Assembly: GCA_947461495.1 (NCBI GenBank)
Contig: CANHLV010000006.1
Coordinates: 1 to 19,068 of the forward strand
Source: Chitinophagaceae bacterium
GTDB taxonomy: Bacteria > Bacteroidota > Bacteroidia > Chitinophagales > Chitinophagaceae
DNA length: 19,068 bases
Direction: 5' to 3'
The position numbers and the translations under genes are program-made. Below the pieces are notes generated by a model. The model did no database searches. It had not been told where the DNA came from and saw only the letters and a list, made by a program, of their open reading frames with translations. Shown here piece by piece: positions 1-7,339 of this stretch; the first letter of the stretch is position 1; the number at the start of each line of letters is the position of its first letter.

Positions 1-1942
1 ACGTAATGATTTTGTTTTCTCCTTTTTTTATATTGAAGTAGTTGTCTGATGCATTCATTGCAGTTTTTTCGGTGTACAAATAAACATATTGAGCATCACA
101 ATTGGATTGAATAGAAATGCTGTTATCTCCTTTTCTTTTTATCGTGAATTTGGGCTGGTTTTTAATTAGATTTTTTTTATTGATGGTTTCAATAGACAGT
201 TCCGGATGGTCTGAATAAGCTTTTTTTACTGCATACCAAGCCGCTTTCTTGACGCCCTTGTAATCAATGATACTCCAACTGGTAACTGGCCAGCAGTCGT
301 TCAATTGCCACAATAATGTGCCCATATTCTTCCAGAAATGGCTCATGTGAGTGATTATGACATTCTTCAAAATGAAAGCCTGCATGCATTGTGTGATGTA
401 GCAATAATCTTTCAAACTGATTTTGGAAAGTGTTGCCGAGTCAATGAAATAGCGGGTTAGATAGTGATTGAGCTTTTTAAATCCTTCGCCTGCTTTTTGA
501 TGTGCATTGATTTGATCGGAATATAAATATCTGTTTGACGAATCTGTATATGAAAGAACAGAATGATAATCCGGCATCGACTGCATGCCATATTCACTTA
601 CAAATCTTCCGGTTTTTGTTTTAAAAACTTCCCAGTCCTCTAATCCCCACCATAAACCCCAGTAATGACTATCGCCTTCTGTAAAACTTTCTTTATGTCC
701 CCAGCCGTTTTTCGGCGAAGTTGAAATATAAGGACGAGTGCCATCGAATTCATTTACCCAGGCGGCCAAAGAATCTCTAAATAATGTCTGATACTCTTTC
801 CATATTTTTATAGAGTCCTGCCCATGCAGATTGTACTGTGATTGCCAACCCCAGTTTTTCCAGGCTTCATCGATTTCATTATTGCCGCACCACAATACAA
901 TACAAGGATGATGTCTTAATCTTTTGATTTGTTGTTTTACTTCTTCTTTTACGTTTTGAATAAAATGTTGATCACCTGGATACATGCCGCCCGCAAACAT
1001 GAAATCCTGCCAAATATAGATGCCCATTGAATCACAGAGCTCATAGAAATCATCAGATTCATAAATGCCGCCGCCCCAAACTCGCAGCATGTTCATGTTG
1101 GCGTCTTTAGCATTTTTTAACATGTTTCTGTAATCTTCTCTTTTGAGTTGACTTAAAAAAATATTCTCCGCAGGAATCCAATTGGCGCCATTTATGTAAA
1201 TAGGCAAATCGTTTTTTTGAAAATAGAAACTTGTTCCAAATGAATCAGGTTCCTGTATGAGTTTGATGTCTTTGATTCTTGCTTGATTCAACTGGTCTCT
1301 TTCCCTTTGAAGTTTTTCAACAGTAGAAAGGCCATTGTAGGCGTCAATCCAAATGTTTTTGTAAACGCCAGCTCCAATGAATGTTGGCCCCCAATCCCAA
1401 CCAAATTGAAACTGTGCTTTCCGCGCATATACGCGACTGTTATCGGGCCTTATCAATGGTAATTGTGATTGGGCGATGCTATCTGTGATTCTCTTTGCAG
1501 CATGAAAACAGATTTGCAATTTGTTTTGTCCGGGCTTGATGTTACTTTTTATATTCACAATCCATTGCCTAAACATATTGTTCGATTTCAGAATCAAAGA
1601 GTCATTCAGGTATACATCAGCGTAAGTGTCAATTCCATCAAAATTTAAGTCGATATTTTTTCTTGATGTCAGAGTTGGTTTGAAATCAAAATAGCATTGA
1701 TACATCCAATCTGTTGTATCTATCCAATTGAGTTTTTTTTCATTGGTTCCGAAATAGGGGTTGGGAATGATTTTGTTTTTGTATAAATCAGAATGGACAG
1801 ACCCCGGAACAGTTGCGGGCAATAAGCGATTTTCAGTGAGCGATTTGAATGTCCAGTTTTGATTCAAATTGATGATTGAATTCTGTGCCCGACTGTTGAA
1901 GGATATGCAAATTAAAATTAGTAGTGAAAATAATCTTATCAT
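1..1942 (-). CDS. Exported GH2 beta-mannosidase, C-terminus cut by window edge
   Basis: A glycoside hydrolase family 2 enzyme of the beta-mannosidase type, expected to remove terminal beta-1,4-mannose, for example from the N-glycan core. I translated it from the ATG at 1942; 647 codons are visible. The N-terminus (MIRLFSLLILICISFNSRA, then Q) is a good signal peptide, so the enzyme is periplasmic or exported. A sugar-binding-like beta domain follows. WCGNNE carries the acid/base Glu (residue 356), SEYGMQ the nucleophile Glu (residue 450), and LWQLNDCWP is the family's typical strand near the barrel end. Both Glu codons are in frame with the start, so I see no frameshift. Family members usually have about 830-860 residues, so roughly 200 are missing at the left edge. 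The start overlaps the cutC stop as ATGA, which suggests translational coupling. The specificity for mannose is inferred from overall resemblance and context. Confidence 0.9.
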   Translation of the reverse strand, partial: MIRLFSLLILICISFNSRAQNSIINLNQNWTFKSLTENRLLPATVPGSVHSDLYKNKIIPNPYFGTNEKKLNWIDTTDWMYQCYFDFKPTLTSRKNIDLNFDGIDTYADVYLNDSLILKSNNMFRQWIVNIKSNIKPGQNKLQICFHAAKRITDSIAQSQLPLIRPDNSRVYARKAQFQFGWDWGPTFIGAGVYKNIWIDAYNGLSTVEKLQRERDQLNQARIKDIKLIQEPDSFGTSFYFQKNDLPIYINGANWIPAENIFLSQLKREDYRNMLKNAKDANMNMLRVWGGGIYESDDFYELCDSMGIYIWQDFMFAGGMYPGDQHFIQNVKEEVKQQIKRLRHHPCIVLWCGNNEIDEAWKNWGWQSQYNLHGQDSIKIWKEYQTLFRDSLAAWVNEFDGTRPYISTSPKNGWGHKESFTEGDSHYWGLWWGLEDWEVFKTKTGRFVSEYGMQSMPDYHSVLSYTDSSNRYLYSDQINAHQKAGEGFKKLNHYLTRYFIDSATLSKISLKDYCYITQCMQAFILKNVIITHMSHFWKNMGTLLWQLNDCWPVTSWSIIDYKGVKKAAWYAVKKAYSDHPELSIETINKKNLIKNQPKFTIKRKGDNSISIQSNCDAQYVYLYTEKTAMNASDNYFNIKKGENKIIT

Positions 1943-2664
1943 AAGCCTGATAATAATGTTGCCATTTTGGAAACTTCCATTGCATCAAGAACAACTGTTT
2001 TTAATTGTTCTTTCATCTTTGGATTGTTGAAGTTCATTTTTGAATCCGTTGTCATTCTTGCTGAACTGTGAAATTCAACTGCACCTGATTGTTGAGCGAT
2101 GGAAATGATATTATCAGAACGAAGTCCGCTTCCTGGCATGATGATGATACGTTCTTCTGCTTTTTTTATAAGTGCTGAAATGAGTTCGATACCTTTAAGA
2201 GCTGATGGTTGTTGTCCGCTTGTTAATATTCTTTCACATCCACATTCAATAATATCTTCCATGGCTTTAAATGGATCGTTGGCTCTGTCGAATGCCCGGT
2301 GAAAGGTAACGCTCATGGGGTAGGCGAGGTTCACCAATTGTGAAGTACGGGTTTTGTCAACAGTACCGTCTGCATTGAGCAATCCAATTACAACGCCATC
2401 GCAGCCGAGATTCTTGCATTGTAAAATATCTTCTTTCATGATCTCAAACTCGTCATCTGAATAAAGAAAATCTCCACCTCTATGACGAATGATTGGAAAC
2501 AATTCGATGTCTACTTTTTTTCTTGCAGCTTTAATCATTCCGATGGATGGAGTTGTTCCGCCTTCACCTGGATTATCGCACAATTCAATTCTATGAGCAC
2601 CGCTTTGTTGAGCGAGTTGGCAACTTTCAATATTAAAAGCAATGACTTCGAGTTTAAAATTCAT
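1939..2664 (-). CDS. cutC: CutC family TIM-barrel protein
   Basis: A CutC family protein of usual length (241 residues from the ATG at 2664). The N-terminus LEVIAFNIESCQLAQQSGAH, the IELCDNPGEGG and TPSIG segments, FHRAFD and LTSGQ, and the GSGLR loop near the end are all characteristic. CutC was named for copper tolerance in E. coli, but its biochemical activity is not firmly established. I prefer ATG 2664 to the in-frame TTG at 2673, because it gives the normal family N-terminus and lies 5 bases after the upstream stop; the TTG would overlap that stop as TTGA. There is no signal peptide, so the protein is cytoplasmic, unlike the two flanking hydrolases. It overlaps the beta-mannosidase start by 4 bases. 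No metal-rich motif or copper gene is nearby; the context is glycan breakdown. Confidence 0.93.
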   Translation of the reverse strand: MNFKLEVIAFNIESCQLAQQSGAHRIELCDNPGEGGTTPSIGMIKAARKKVDIELFPIIRHRGGDFLYSDDEFEIMKEDILQCKNLGCDGVVIGLLNADGTVDKTRTSQLVNLAYPMSVTFHRAFDRANDPFKAMEDIIECGCERILTSGQQPSALKGIELISALIKKAEERIIIMPGSGLRSDNIISIAQQSGAVEFHSSARMTTDSKMNFNNPKMKEQLKTVVLDAMEVSKMATLLSGL

Positions 2665-2669
2665 TTTTA

Positions 2670-3671
2670 TCAAATCAAATATTTAGAATCGTGAATTTTA
2701 TTTTCAGTATCACTTTTCACGCTGAATACAAACCCTTTTTGTATTGCGTAAGCGCCGTATTCACCTTTTTTGTTCATGGCTAAAAATCCTACTTGTAAAG
2801 TTTTGGCTTTTTCGGGATCGCGTTTTACAATGCGCTCGCAAGCTTTTTTGCAGGCCTGTTCAGGCGAAAGTCCATTTCGCATATATTCAACAACGGTGTG
2901 TGTGCCACAGATTCTAATGACTTCTTCTCCTAAGCCACTACTTGTTGCGGCACCGACTTCATTATCTACAAATAAACCAGCTCCAATAATGGGAGAATCG
3001 CCAACACGCCCATGGATTTTATAAGCCATTCCTGATGTAGTTACGGCACCTGATAAATCGCCATTGTCATCCATCGCAACAAGTCCCATTGTGTCGTGGT
3101 TCAAGGTGCCATCATCAAAAAACATAGGTGCAAACGGGCCATTGCCTTGTTTCTTTTCTATGTTAATTTCGGGTTTATATTGACTTTTTTCCAGCCATTG
3201 TTTGTAAGCATTTTTGGCATCATCAGACAATTCGCCCGATTCCAATTTGAATCCATTTTGCAACGCGAACTGTTGTGCACCTTGTCCAACTAAAATTACA
3301 TGTGGAGTTGTTTCCATTACTTTTCGAGCCACTGAGATAGGATGTTTAATTTTCTCCAATCCGGCAACTGAACCGCAATTGGCTTTTTCATCCATGATAC
3401 AGGCATCAAGCGTTACGATGCCATCTCTATCGGGGTAGCCGCCCAATCCAACACAACAATTAATCGTGTCTTCGATGTATTTGGCACCGGCTTCAACTGC
3501 ATCAACTGATTTGCCTTTTGCAGATAATATCTTCCAAGCTTCTGCATTAACCGGCATTCCGCTATCCCAAGTTGAGATGACGATTGGTTTTTGAACTGGC
3601 TTTGAAAAGTTCGGTAGTTTAATGGCAATCAGTCCAAGTGAACTCAACTGCAAGAATTTTTTTCTATCCAT
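2670..3671 (-). CDS. N4-(beta-N-acetylglucosaminyl)-L-asparaginase-like Ntn hydrolase
   Basis: A member of the glycosylasparaginase / isoaspartyl peptidase family, which are Ntn hydrolases that cut themselves into two chains. The sequence HDTMGLVAMD contains the expected self-cleavage site before Thr194, the new N-terminal nucleophile. GRVGDSPIIGAG (221-232) and the TSSGLGE segment are the usual substrate-pocket loops. The N-terminal STWDSGMPVNAEAW matches the glycosylasparaginase branch better than plain asparaginases. Residues 1-20 are basic then hydrophobic (KKFLQLSSLGLIAI), so export is likely, although no twin arginine is present. Length (333) is normal. It would hydrolyse GlcNAc-Asn, the last linkage of an N-glycan, which fits the downstream beta-mannosidase. 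It overlaps the upstream small gene by 8 bases, and cutC starts just after it. Confidence 0.9.
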   Translation of the reverse strand: MDRKKFLQLSSLGLIAIKLPNFSKPVQKPIVISTWDSGMPVNAEAWKILSAKGKSVDAVEAGAKYIEDTINCCVGLGGYPDRDGIVTLDACIMDEKANCGSVAGLEKIKHPISVARKVMETTPHVILVGQGAQQFALQNGFKLESGELSDDAKNAYKQWLEKSQYKPEINIEKKQGNGPFAPMFFDDGTLNHDTMGLVAMDDNGDLSGAVTTSGMAYKIHGRVGDSPIIGAGLFVDNEVGAATSSGLGEEVIRICGTHTVVEYMRNGLSPEQACKKACERIVKRDPEKAKTLQVGFLAMNKKGEYGAYAIQKGFVFSVKSDTENKIHDSKYLI

Positions 3672-3975
3672 CCGGAATTTTATTTTCTTTTAATGATTTT
3701 ATTTCAGCAAATGATTCTGTGTTGGCATACATACCAAATGCTCCTGTAAACACCCCTTTCATCGGTGAAGTTTTAGAAGCCATAGCCAACACAATATCTT
3801 CATCTTCAGGATTCGAATCTCCTTCAAATCGATGTGTTTCAACAATTTCAAAATCACAGGCATTCAAGTGATTTCCATTGCGAAGAAGTTTGTCGAATTC
3901 AATATTCAAATCCAAATTAAATCCTCTTGATTTTAAATCAGTGATGGCTTCAACAACCGTTTCATAACTTTTCAT
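3664..3975 (-). CDS. Small conserved hypothetical protein (first gene of the operon)
   Basis: A 103-residue acidic soluble protein starting with MKSYETVVEAITDLKSRGF. I recognise the type from Bacteroidota: short proteins with an N-terminal (T)VxEAixDLKxRGFxLDxN segment, a central FEIVETHRFEGDSNPEDE segment and a Gly-rich KGVFTGAFGMY end. Databases have at times labelled them phosphoribosylpyrophosphate synthetase, but nothing here resembles that enzyme: there is no PRPP loop and it is far too short. No signal peptide, membrane segment or known catalytic motif is visible. It is the promoter-proximal gene of the glycosylasparaginase-cutC-mannosidase operon and its last 8 bases overlap the next gene. 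The function is unknown. Confidence 0.75.
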   Translation of the reverse strand: MKSYETVVEAITDLKSRGFNLDLNIEFDKLLRNGNHLNACDFEIVETHRFEGDSNPEDEDIVLAMASKTSPMKGVFTGAFGMYANTESFAEIKSLKENKIPDG

Positions 3976-4055
3976 TTTTTTAATTTCAAATTATGCAAAT
4001 CGGAAGCAAAAGTTTCCATTTAAAATCATTGGAAGGAATGATGAAAATGTTTTGC

Positions 4056-4083
4056 CAAAGTAAGACAAAAAAAACCATAACAA
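4056..4083 (-). promoter_or_regulatory. Possible promoter of the glycan operon
   Basis: On the minus strand TTACTTTG (4063-4056) differs at one position from the Bacteroidota -7 consensus TAnnTTTG. A TTG at 4083-4081 could be the -33 element, but the spacer is 17 bases, shorter than the usual 19-20. It lies about 80 bases upstream of the first gene. The divergent 248-base gap (3976-4223) also serves rnr on the other strand; nothing else stands out in it. Confidence 0.3.
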
Positions 4084-4120
4084 ATCAACCAGTTTTTAAC
4101 ATCTTTATCCTCAAATCTGC

Positions 4121-4151
4121 TTGAAAATCAACTTTTACACCAATAGTTTAC
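4121..4151 (+). promoter_or_regulatory. Possible rnr promoter
   Basis: TTG at 4121-4123 is followed after 20 bases by TAGTTTAC (4144-4151). This matches the Bacteroidota arrangement of TTG and TAnnTTTG except for the last two bases. It would start transcription some 65 bases before rnr. AT-rich DNA gives such matches by chance, so this is weak. Confidence 0.25.
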
Positions 4152-4223
4152 GTACATTGCATAGGCATTATTTTAAGTATAAAACTTAATTAAAAAATAA
4201 CTGCCAGGGAATAAAATAAATTT

Positions 4224-6221
4224 ATGAGTACATCGAAAAAGTCGGGTGGAAAAAAGTCTTCACAATCTTTGCTTTTAAAAGGTAAATTGGATATCAGCAG
4301 AAGCGGAATGGGTTTTGTAATAGTAGATAAATTAGATAAAGACATTTTAGTGAGGCCTAATGATTTTGGAAAAGCATTTCATGGAGATATGGTTAGGGTG
4401 CAAGTGGCGACAGGGGGTTCTTCAATAAAAAGAATGGAGGGGAAAATAGTTGAAGTTGTTGAAAGAAAACAAACTCAATTTGTGGGGCATGTACAAGTTA
4501 ATAAAAATATTGCCTTTTTTGAAGTGTCAGGAGATAAGCCGATTCCTGATTTTTATATTCCCATAGAAAAATTAAACGGAGCTGTAGATGGCGACAAAGT
4601 AATTGCAAAATTCATCAAATGGGATAAAGACGATCGTAAACCCCAAGCTCAGGTTGAATCTATAATTAGAGCGGAAGATGAATCAGATATGTCTATGAAA
4701 GAAATATTGATAGATGCAGGTTTTCCGCTTGCATTTGAAGAAGAATTGATTAAAGAGGCAGCGTCATTTTCTGGTAAAATCACTAGAGAGGAAATGTCGA
4801 AGCGAAAAGATTTTAGAGATATATTGACCTTTACCATTGACCCTGTTGATGCTAAGGATTTTGATGATGCCATTTCAATCAGAAATTTGGATAATGGCAA
4901 TTACGAAATCGGTGTTCACATTGCAGATGTAAGCCATTTTGTAAAACCAGGCACACTTATGGACAAAGCTGCTTATCAAAGAGCTACTAGTGTGTATTTG
5001 CCAGATCGTGTAAATCCGATGTTGCCCGAAAAGATTTCAAATGAATTGTGTTCATTGCGACCTAACGAGGACAAGTACACGTTTTCAGCAGTGTTTCAAA
5101 TTACAAACAGAGCGGAAATTAAACATACTTGGATTGGAAGAACTATAATTCATAGCAATCATAGATTTTCTTACGAAGAGGTGCAAGAAATTATTGAGCA
5201 AAAAGAAGGTCTTCATCAAGGTGCAGTTTTGTTGCTGAATAATTTGGCGCAACAATTTAGAAAAAGAAGGTTTGAAAATGGAGCGATTAATTTTTCATCT
5301 ACTGAAGTAAGATTTAAATTAGATGAAACAGGAAAGCCTATTGGCATTGTAGTGAAAGAAAGTAAAGAAGCTCATAAATTAATTGAAGAGTTCATGTTGC
5401 TGGCGAATAAAGCCATTGCGGAATACGTTTCTAAAATTAAGATCAATAAAGAACCATTGCCATTTCCATATCGAATTCATGATACGCCTGATGAAGAAAA
5501 GCTGAAGCCATTTGCCGCATTCGCCAGAAAGTTTGGTTACAAATTTGATACACATGATGAAAAGCAAGTGGCATCTTCTTTCAATAATTTATTAAGTGAA
5601 GTTCATGGAAAGCCTGAGCAGCATGTGCTCGAACAATTAGGTATTCGTACCATGTCGAAGGCTGTTTACACTTCAGAAAATATTGGTCACTATGGCTTGG
5701 GTTTCGAGCATTATTGTCATTTTACTTCACCTATTCGTCGCTATCCTGATGTAATGGTTCATCGTATTTTACAACAATGCTTGGATAAAAACCTAAATCC
5801 CGATAAAAAAATAGAAGAACATTGTAAGCATTGCAGTGATATGGAAAGAGCGGCCATGGATGCAGAACGAGCTGGAAATAAATACAAGCAAGTGGAGTAC
5901 ATGAAGCAATTTTTGGGTGATGAATTTGAAGGTGTTATTAGTGGAGTAGCAGCATTTGGATTTTGGGTAGAAACAGTTGAGCATAAATGTGAAGGATTGG
6001 TCAGCGTGAAAGATTTAAATACTTACGATGATTTCCGCCATGATGAAACGGATTATGCCTTGGTAGGATTGAATACCAAAAAGAAATTCAGAATGGGCGA
6101 TAAAATAAACATTCGTGTGGTAGCTGCAAACCTTACCAAAAGACAATTGGATTATGAGTGGGTGGTGGAGGGAGGAGAGAAAAGTAAAAATCTAAAAGTA
6201 AAAAGTAAAAAATCAAAATAG
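4224..6221 (+). CDS. rnr: Ribonuclease R
   Basis: A processive 3'-5' exoribonuclease of the RNase II/R family, degrading structured mRNA and rRNA in the cytoplasm. Cold-shock-like OB domains occupy about residues 18-150. The RNB catalytic domain starts near residue 190, with the metal-binding motif IDPVDAKDFDDA (Asp206, 209, 212, 214, 215), then HIADVSHFV and the late FTSPIRRYPDVMVHR signature. A C-terminal S1 domain runs from about 565 to 648. At 665 residues it lacks the N-terminal helical extension of proteobacterial RNase R. The start has an A-rich leader (aaataaaataaattt) and no Shine-Dalgarno sequence. The basic tail SKNLKVKSKKSK is encoded by low-complexity DNA, and the TAG stop at 6219-6221 shares its G with the first unit of a 9-bp repeat array, so the tail may be repeat-derived. 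Confidence 0.96.
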   Translation: MSTSKKSGGKKSSQSLLLKGKLDISRSGMGFVIVDKLDKDILVRPNDFGKAFHGDMVRVQVATGGSSIKRMEGKIVEVVERKQTQFVGHVQVNKNIAFFEVSGDKPIPDFYIPIEKLNGAVDGDKVIAKFIKWDKDDRKPQAQVESIIRAEDESDMSMKEILIDAGFPLAFEEELIKEAASFSGKITREEMSKRKDFRDILTFTIDPVDAKDFDDAISIRNLDNGNYEIGVHIADVSHFVKPGTLMDKAAYQRATSVYLPDRVNPMLPEKISNELCSLRPNEDKYTFSAVFQITNRAEIKHTWIGRTIIHSNHRFSYEEVQEIIEQKEGLHQGAVLLLNNLAQQFRKRRFENGAINFSSTEVRFKLDETGKPIGIVVKESKEAHKLIEEFMLLANKAIAEYVSKIKINKEPLPFPYRIHDTPDEEKLKPFAAFARKFGYKFDTHDEKQVASSFNNLLSEVHGKPEQHVLEQLGIRTMSKAVYTSENIGHYGLGFEHYCHFTSPIRRYPDVMVHRILQQCLDKNLNPDKKIEEHCKHCSDMERAAMDAERAGNKYKQVEYMKQFLGDEFEGVISGVAAFGFWVETVEHKCEGLVSVKDLNTYDDFRHDETDYALVGLNTKKKFRMGDKINIRVVAANLTKRQLDYEWVVEGGEKSKNLKVKSKKSK

Positions 6222-6330
6222 TTCAACAAGTTCAATAAGTTCAAGACGTTAAAAAGGTTTCTGTTCAAAATAAGATTTTCTCTTTTATAAGCAATAACCT
6301 TTTGAACCTCTTGAACCAATGAAACCTTTT
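6221..6330 (+). repeat. 9-bp-period GTTCAA array forming a long imperfect hairpin
   Basis: Units GTTCAACAA, GTTCAATAA, GTTCAAGAC, GTTAAAAAG and, after a 6-base slip, GTTCAAAAT run from 6221 to 6271. The inverted arm begins at 6296 with units CTTTTGAAC, CTCTTGAAC, CAATGAAAC, CTTTTAAAC. Bases 6239-6259 pair with 6296-6316 over 21 positions with two mismatches, leaving a 36-base loop. The array starts on the last base of the rnr stop and runs into the first codons of the next reading frame. It could be a terminator or RNA processing site; no U-tract follows the stem. Confidence 0.85.
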
Positions 6331-7311
6331 AAACAGTATTTTAAAATGCATTCCTTCACCGATCTCTCCACCTTATTCGAAAAAGATTTCAACCGCAGGC
6401 ATTTCCCAGAAACACCTGTTAACTTATACGACGCAGCCCAATACATTCTAAGAATTGGTGGGAAAAGAGTACGTCCGGTAAGTGTGTTGATGACGAATGA
6501 GTTGTTTGATGAGATCCATTCCGATGCATATCATGTAGCGACAGCCATTGAGTTGTTTCATAATTTCAGTTTGATTCATGATGACATCATGGACAAAGCG
6601 CCATTAAGAAGAGGTATGGAAACAGTTCACATGAAATATGGTGATGATACAGCTTTGCTCGCCGGTGATGTGATGTTGGTGGCTGCTTATGAAGAGATTA
6701 ATAAAATAGATTTTTCGAGATTGCATGCGATACTTACTTTATTCAGCAGAACGGCTAAAGAAGTTTGCGAAGGCCAGCAATTGGATATGGATTTTGAGAA
6801 AAAAGATTCGGTTACTATTGATGAGTATTTGCACATGATAAGTTTGAAGACTTCAGTGTTACTCGCTGCAAGTATGCAAATGGGTGCTATCATTGGTGGT
6901 GCTAGTCAGGGCAATCAACAACATATCTATGAATTTGGAAAAAATTTAGGCATAGCATTTCAAGTACAAGATGATTATCTCGATGCATTTGGCAATCCGG
7001 AAAAATTTGGCAAACAGGTTGGGGGAGATATTCTAGCCAATAAAAAAACTTTCTTGTTGATACATGCAATGGATGTTGCCAATGAAAAACAAAAAGCAGA
7101 TTTGTTACAATTGCTTTCCACAAATGAAGAAGATAAAGTAGCCAAAGTACTTGCGATTTTTAAAGAATGTAAAGTAGATGAATGGGCCGAATCATTGAAA
7201 GAGAAATATTTCCTAATCGCCATGAAGCATTTGGAAGATACCGCTGTGATGGAAAGTAGAAAAGCCGAACTCAGAAAACTCGCTCAATATTTATTACAAC
7301 GTGAATCTTAA
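6319..7311 (+). CDS. Polyprenyl diphosphate synthase (trans-isoprenyl chain elongation)
   Basis: An all-alpha trans-prenyltransferase that condenses isopentenyl diphosphate onto allylic diphosphates for quinone, carotenoid or lipid-carrier synthesis. Visible motifs are GGKRVRP (47-53), the first Asp-rich motif DDIMD (88-92) followed by RRG, and the second, DDYLD (218-222), after GIAFQVQ. DDxxD without the two-residue insertion plus Phe at position -5 resembles short-chain (C15-C20) enzymes, but this prediction is soft. The outermost ATG (6319) lies inside a repeat unit and adds MKPFKQYFK. The ATG at 6346 (MHSFTDLST) gives the N-terminus I would expect from the family and is the likelier start. 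A 97-base repeat-filled gap separates it from rnr, and 28 bases separate it from the permease, so at least the latter pair is probably co-transcribed. Confidence 0.92.
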   Translation: MKPFKQYFKMHSFTDLSTLFEKDFNRRHFPETPVNLYDAAQYILRIGGKRVRPVSVLMTNELFDEIHSDAYHVATAIELFHNFSLIHDDIMDKAPLRRGMETVHMKYGDDTALLAGDVMLVAAYEEINKIDFSRLHAILTLFSRTAKEVCEGQQLDMDFEKKDSVTIDEYLHMISLKTSVLLAASMQMGAIIGGASQGNQQHIYEFGKNLGIAFQVQDDYLDAFGNPEKFGKQVGGDILANKKTFLLIHAMDVANEKQKADLLQLLSTNEEDKVAKVLAIFKECKVDEWAESLKEKYFLIAMKHLEDTAVMESRKAELRKLAQYLLQRES

Positions 7312-7339
7312 TTTCCAATTTTAACCATAACTCCTTTTT

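Noticed and set aside
1..1942. Possible frameshift or pseudogene in the beta-mannosidase
   Set aside because: Both catalytic Glu codons (first bases 877 and 595) are in frame with the ATG at 1942 and I met no stop in the regions I translated.
1939..2673. cutC starting at TTG 2673
   Set aside because: The ATG at 2664 gives the standard family N-terminus, and the extra MIK adds nothing conserved.
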